Assembly: GCF_026239695.1 (NCBI RefSeq)
Contig: NZ_JAPIVS010000002.1
Span: forward strand, 310,001-374,000
DNA from: Pedobacter sp. MC2016-15
GTDB lineage: Bacteria; Bacteroidota; Bacteroidia; Sphingobacteriales; Sphingobacteriaceae
Direction: 5' to 3'
DNA: 64,000 bases
The notes under the pieces are model-generated. The model saw only the letters and a program-made list of their open reading frames with translations, was not told where the DNA came from and ran no database searches. The position numbers and the translations under genes are program-made. Below, piece after piece: positions 61,569 to 64,000 of the stretch. Every line of letters starts with the position of its first letter. Position 1 is the first letter of the stretch.

Positions 61569-63395
61569 ATGAAGAAAAAAAGCCTTTGGCTGATTACCGG
61601 ACTCATGACCATCGCTCTGCTTGGTGTATTTGTAATGCAATTGTATTACATCAGGGAGGCATATCGGCTAAAATCCCAGCTTTTTGAACAGGAAGTCAAT
61701 CAGGCACTCAGCTCCGTGGCTAATAAAATCCAGCGCCTAAATGCTGTGAGCCATATCACTAAAACGGATTACGAATGGCGGATTAAGATGGAAAATCAGC
61801 GCCGTGACAGAACCCGCAGGCTGATTGATCTCGACCAGAAATTTAAAGAGGACGAACGAAAAAGAAAATACGATCAGCAGAAACAGATGATCGATGAACT
61901 CAATTATCAGGATGGCATGATCCGCAAAATGTACCTCAGCCCAACTATCATCTCCGAAGCTGATTTCTTTGCCCTCGCCAATCAGAATACTACACCCCTG
62001 AATGTTGATGTAAATGTAGGATTTGATGCCGACCTTAATATGATTGGCAGCAATGTGCGCAAGGTATTTCGGCTGGGATCTGGCAAAACGTTTAGCCTTG
62101 AACCAAAAAAACTGCCCGACAGTATCAGGTACCTGGTATACAGCCCCAATGATGGCCGGCCGCTGCGGATTTCCCTGCCCAGCCTCAATGGTGATATGCG
62201 CATCAAGTTTAAAATTGAAGATGAGGTGGCTGCCAGAAGACGCAGCAATGCACTAAGCGAATTGCAGGCAGATACGGTGAAGCTCATCAATGATGGCGAC
62301 TTCAACGTGCTCGAAGCTGCAGCCAAGGAAATGAGTCAGCTGGATATCCCTCTCGATCAGCGGGTTTCCAAAGCTACCCTGGATACGCTGCTCCGTGCAG
62401 AATTGCTTAATAAAAATATCCGGCTGGATTATGATTTCTGGCTTAAAAGTGTCGCACATGATACAGTGCTGTTTAGTAAGGTTGCGTATGTTAAAGGTGA
62501 AATATTACCCGCAAATACGTTTAAAACTACGCTATTCAGCAATGACGTGATCCGGGACCCGGGAATGCTCTATATCAATTTTCCCGATCGGGAGTATTTG
62601 CTTTTCAGTAACCTGAAAGTGACCATGGCTTCCTCTGCTGCCTTGCTGCTCGTGCTGATCTCTATCTTCTCCTACACGCTGTACGCAATCCTGAGACAGA
62701 AAAAGATCTCCGAAATGAAAACAGACTTTATCAACAACATGACCCACGAATTTAAAACGCCGGTTTCTACGATCATGATTGCCAGTGAAGCGCTGAGAGA
62801 TCCGGAGATTTTGGACGATAAAGCACGTATAGGACGTTTGGCAGGAATTATCTACGATGAAAATGTACGCCTGGGTAATCATATCGAGCGGGTGCTGAGT
62901 ATCGCCAGACTGGAGAAAAAAGAGCTGAAGCTGGAAGAAGAAGAGGTGGATGTAAATGCACTGGTGGCTGCGGTGACGGATAGCATGAGCCTTCAGCTGC
63001 AAAAGAAAGATGCTGAGGTTATACTCCAGCTTGATGCGGCACATCCGGTAGTGAAGGGCGATGAGCTGCACCTTTCCAATGTTATCTATAACCTGATAGA
63101 TAACGCCAATAAATACAGTATAAATGCACCCAGAATTACCATCCGTACCAGAAATTCAGGTAAAAATCTCGTAATAGAGATAGAGGATGAAGGCATCGGG
63201 ATGACCAAGGAACAGAGTAAGCGTGCGTTCGATCAGTTTTACAGGGTGCCTACGGGTAACCTTCATGATGTCAAAGGATTTGGACTGGGACTTAACTATG
63301 TGATGGATATCGTCACACAAATGAACGGGCATATCAAGCTGCGCAGTGAGAAGGATAAAGGAACACTTTTTGAAATAATTATACCCCTGAATTAA
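61569..63395 (+). CDS. RprX-like sensor histidine kinase
   Basis: A 608-residue kinase with membrane helices at about 6-28 and 350-372 enclosing a large periplasmic sensor region that begins with a charged coiled coil. The HisKA box is INNMTHEFKTPVSTIMIASE near 392, and the ATPase domain has NLIDNANKYS, EDEGIGM and GFGLGLNYVMDIV. Size and layout resemble RprX of Bacteroides. It is followed after one base by its response regulator. Confidence 0.9.
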   Translation: MKKKSLWLITGLMTIALLGVFVMQLYYIREAYRLKSQLFEQEVNQALSSVANKIQRLNAVSHITKTDYEWRIKMENQRRDRTRRLIDLDQKFKEDERKRKYDQQKQMIDELNYQDGMIRKMYLSPTIISEADFFALANQNTTPLNVDVNVGFDADLNMIGSNVRKVFRLGSGKTFSLEPKKLPDSIRYLVYSPNDGRPLRISLPSLNGDMRIKFKIEDEVAARRRSNALSELQADTVKLINDGDFNVLEAAAKEMSQLDIPLDQRVSKATLDTLLRAELLNKNIRLDYDFWLKSVAHDTVLFSKVAYVKGEILPANTFKTTLFSNDVIRDPGMLYINFPDREYLLFSNLKVTMASSAALLLVLISIFSYTLYAILRQKKISEMKTDFINNMTHEFKTPVSTIMIASEALRDPEILDDKARIGRLAGIIYDENVRLGNHIERVLSIARLEKKELKLEEEEVDVNALVAAVTDSMSLQLQKKDAEVILQLDAAHPVVKGDELHLSNVIYNLIDNANKYSINAPRITIRTRNSGKNLVIEIEDEGIGMTKEQSKRAFDQFYRVPTGNLHDVKGFGLGLNYVMDIVTQMNGHIKLRSEKDKGTLFEIIIPLN

Positions 63396-63396
63396 A

Positions 63397-64000
63397 ATGA
63401 AGAAAATTCTATTGGTCGAAGATGATCCTAACTTAGGGATGCTTTTGCAGGATTATTTACAATTGAAAGGCAAGTTTGAGATTGTTTTATGTGTAGACGG
63501 TGAAGAAGGTCTGCGTGCATTTAACAAGCAGAACTTCGATCTTTGCATCCTGGATGTGATGATGCCAAAGAAAGATGGCTTTGCCCTGGGTAAAGAAATC
63601 CGTAAGATGAATGAAAGTGTGCCTATCATCTTTGCTACGGCAAAGGCGATGATGGAAGACAAAGCTTCGGCCTATGACCTGGGGGGCGATGACTATATCA
63701 CCAAGCCTTTCCGTATCGAGGAGCTGCTGCTGCGAATCAATGCCCTGCTTAAACGCGCATCGGTTAAAGAAGTGAAGCCTGTGGAGCCAGTACAGAGCCA
63801 GTTTCAGATCGGTAATTATACCTTCGACTATACTACACAGATGATCCAGCATAACGGACAGCAGCAAAAGCTCTCCACCAAGGAAGCAGAACTGCTGCAG
63901 TTGCTTTGCCTCAAACAAAATGCGGTGCTGACAAGGGAAGAAGCTTTGCTGAGCATCTGGCATGACGACAATTATTTCAATGGCAGAAGCATGGATGTTT
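63397..64000 (+). CDS. RprY-like OmpR-family response regulator, cut by window edge
   Basis: The frame is open to the right edge (201 codons). The receiver domain has LLVEDDPNL, the phospho-acceptor Asp in LCILDVMMPKKDG near 52 and Lys in DYITKPFR near 103. The winged-helix domain begins near 130 (FQIGNYTFDYTTQMIQ) and breaks off in the recognition region. The start ATG lies 1 base after the kinase stop, so the two are one operon. Confidence 0.92.
   Translation, partial: MKKILLVEDDPNLGMLLQDYLQLKGKFEIVLCVDGEEGLRAFNKQNFDLCILDVMMPKKDGFALGKEIRKMNESVPIIFATAKAMMEDKASAYDLGGDDYITKPFRIEELLLRINALLKRASVKEVKPVEPVQSQFQIGNYTFDYTTQMIQHNGQQQKLSTKEAELLQLLCLKQNAVLTREEALLSIWHDDNYFNGRSMDV

Noticed and set aside
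1..64000. tRNA, rRNA, CRISPR arrays, insertion sequences or prophage
   Set aside because: No cloverleaf-like sequence, regular spaced repeats, transposase or phage genes were recognised by reading; a tRNA scan would settle the first point.

Overview
The window looks like a chromosomal segment of a Bacteroidota bacterium, most likely of the Sphingobacteriaceae (Pedobacter-like). This is inferred from the protein families (DUF5687, DUF3127, DUF4197, an RprX/RprY-like pair, a CarboxypepD_reg-like TonB-dependent receptor, OmpA with a thrombospondin type 3 linker), from promoters of the TAnnTTTG type, and from the near absence of Shine-Dalgarno sequences. No rRNA, tRNA, insertion sequence, prophage or CRISPR array was recognised. 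Genes are dense; the only gene-free stretch above 300 bases is 55765-56090.

Layout. 1-4044: the end of a surface-polysaccharide region with three family 2 glycosyltransferases (the first cut by the window edge) and an MsbA-type ABC exporter. 4204-16240: housekeeping genes (MeaB GTPase, a GT32-like transferase, aminopeptidase P, a major OmpA-like porin, RidA, RecG, a serine hydrolase, fumarase, a lipoprotein, an S1/P1 nuclease, a low-molecular-weight phosphatase). 16296-20868: a compact cyanophycin locus, with cyanophycin synthetase divergent from cyanophycinase and an isoaspartyl-peptidase-type Ntn hydrolase. 20906-32582: TPR protein, tail-specific protease, SPFH protein, CapA-like and NlpC/P60 proteins, pyruvate dehydrogenase E1 alpha and E2, HisS, Ku and a lone receiver protein. 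32812-41305: a TetR/AarF/SDR operon, a His/Cys-rich small protein with a TonB-dependent receptor (probable metal uptake), a hydrolase and an oxidoreductase. 41398-49824: small conserved protein, OmpA lipoprotein, RarA with an ABC/DUF5687 pair, DEAD-box helicase, DUF4197 protein, ECF sigma factor with a TonB_C-domain membrane protein. 49898-54727: Pit phosphate transporter, DUF47 protein, PhoR-like kinase and a radical SAM/DUF4130 DNA-metabolism pair. 54809-59776: HD hydrolase, XRE regulator and a peptide-export cassette. 59773-64000: rRNA methyltransferase, DUF3127 protein and the RprXY-like two-component system (regulator cut by the window edge).

The strongest candidate for something undescribed is the cassette at 56091-59776. 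A 79-residue precursor carries a textbook double-glycine leader. Its predicted 62-residue core has no Cys, Lys, Arg, His or aromatic residue, and it is followed by a terminator-like hairpin, an HlyD adaptor and a C39 peptidase-ABC exporter. Other notable signals are a two-level 38-bp dyad over the promoter of the radical SAM DNA-metabolism operon, TGTTAA direct repeats in front of the DUF47-pit operon, five genes whose -7 box ends only 3-5 bases before the start codon, four convergent gene pairs sharing a 4-base stop overlap, and a perfect 26-bp-arm bidirectional terminator.
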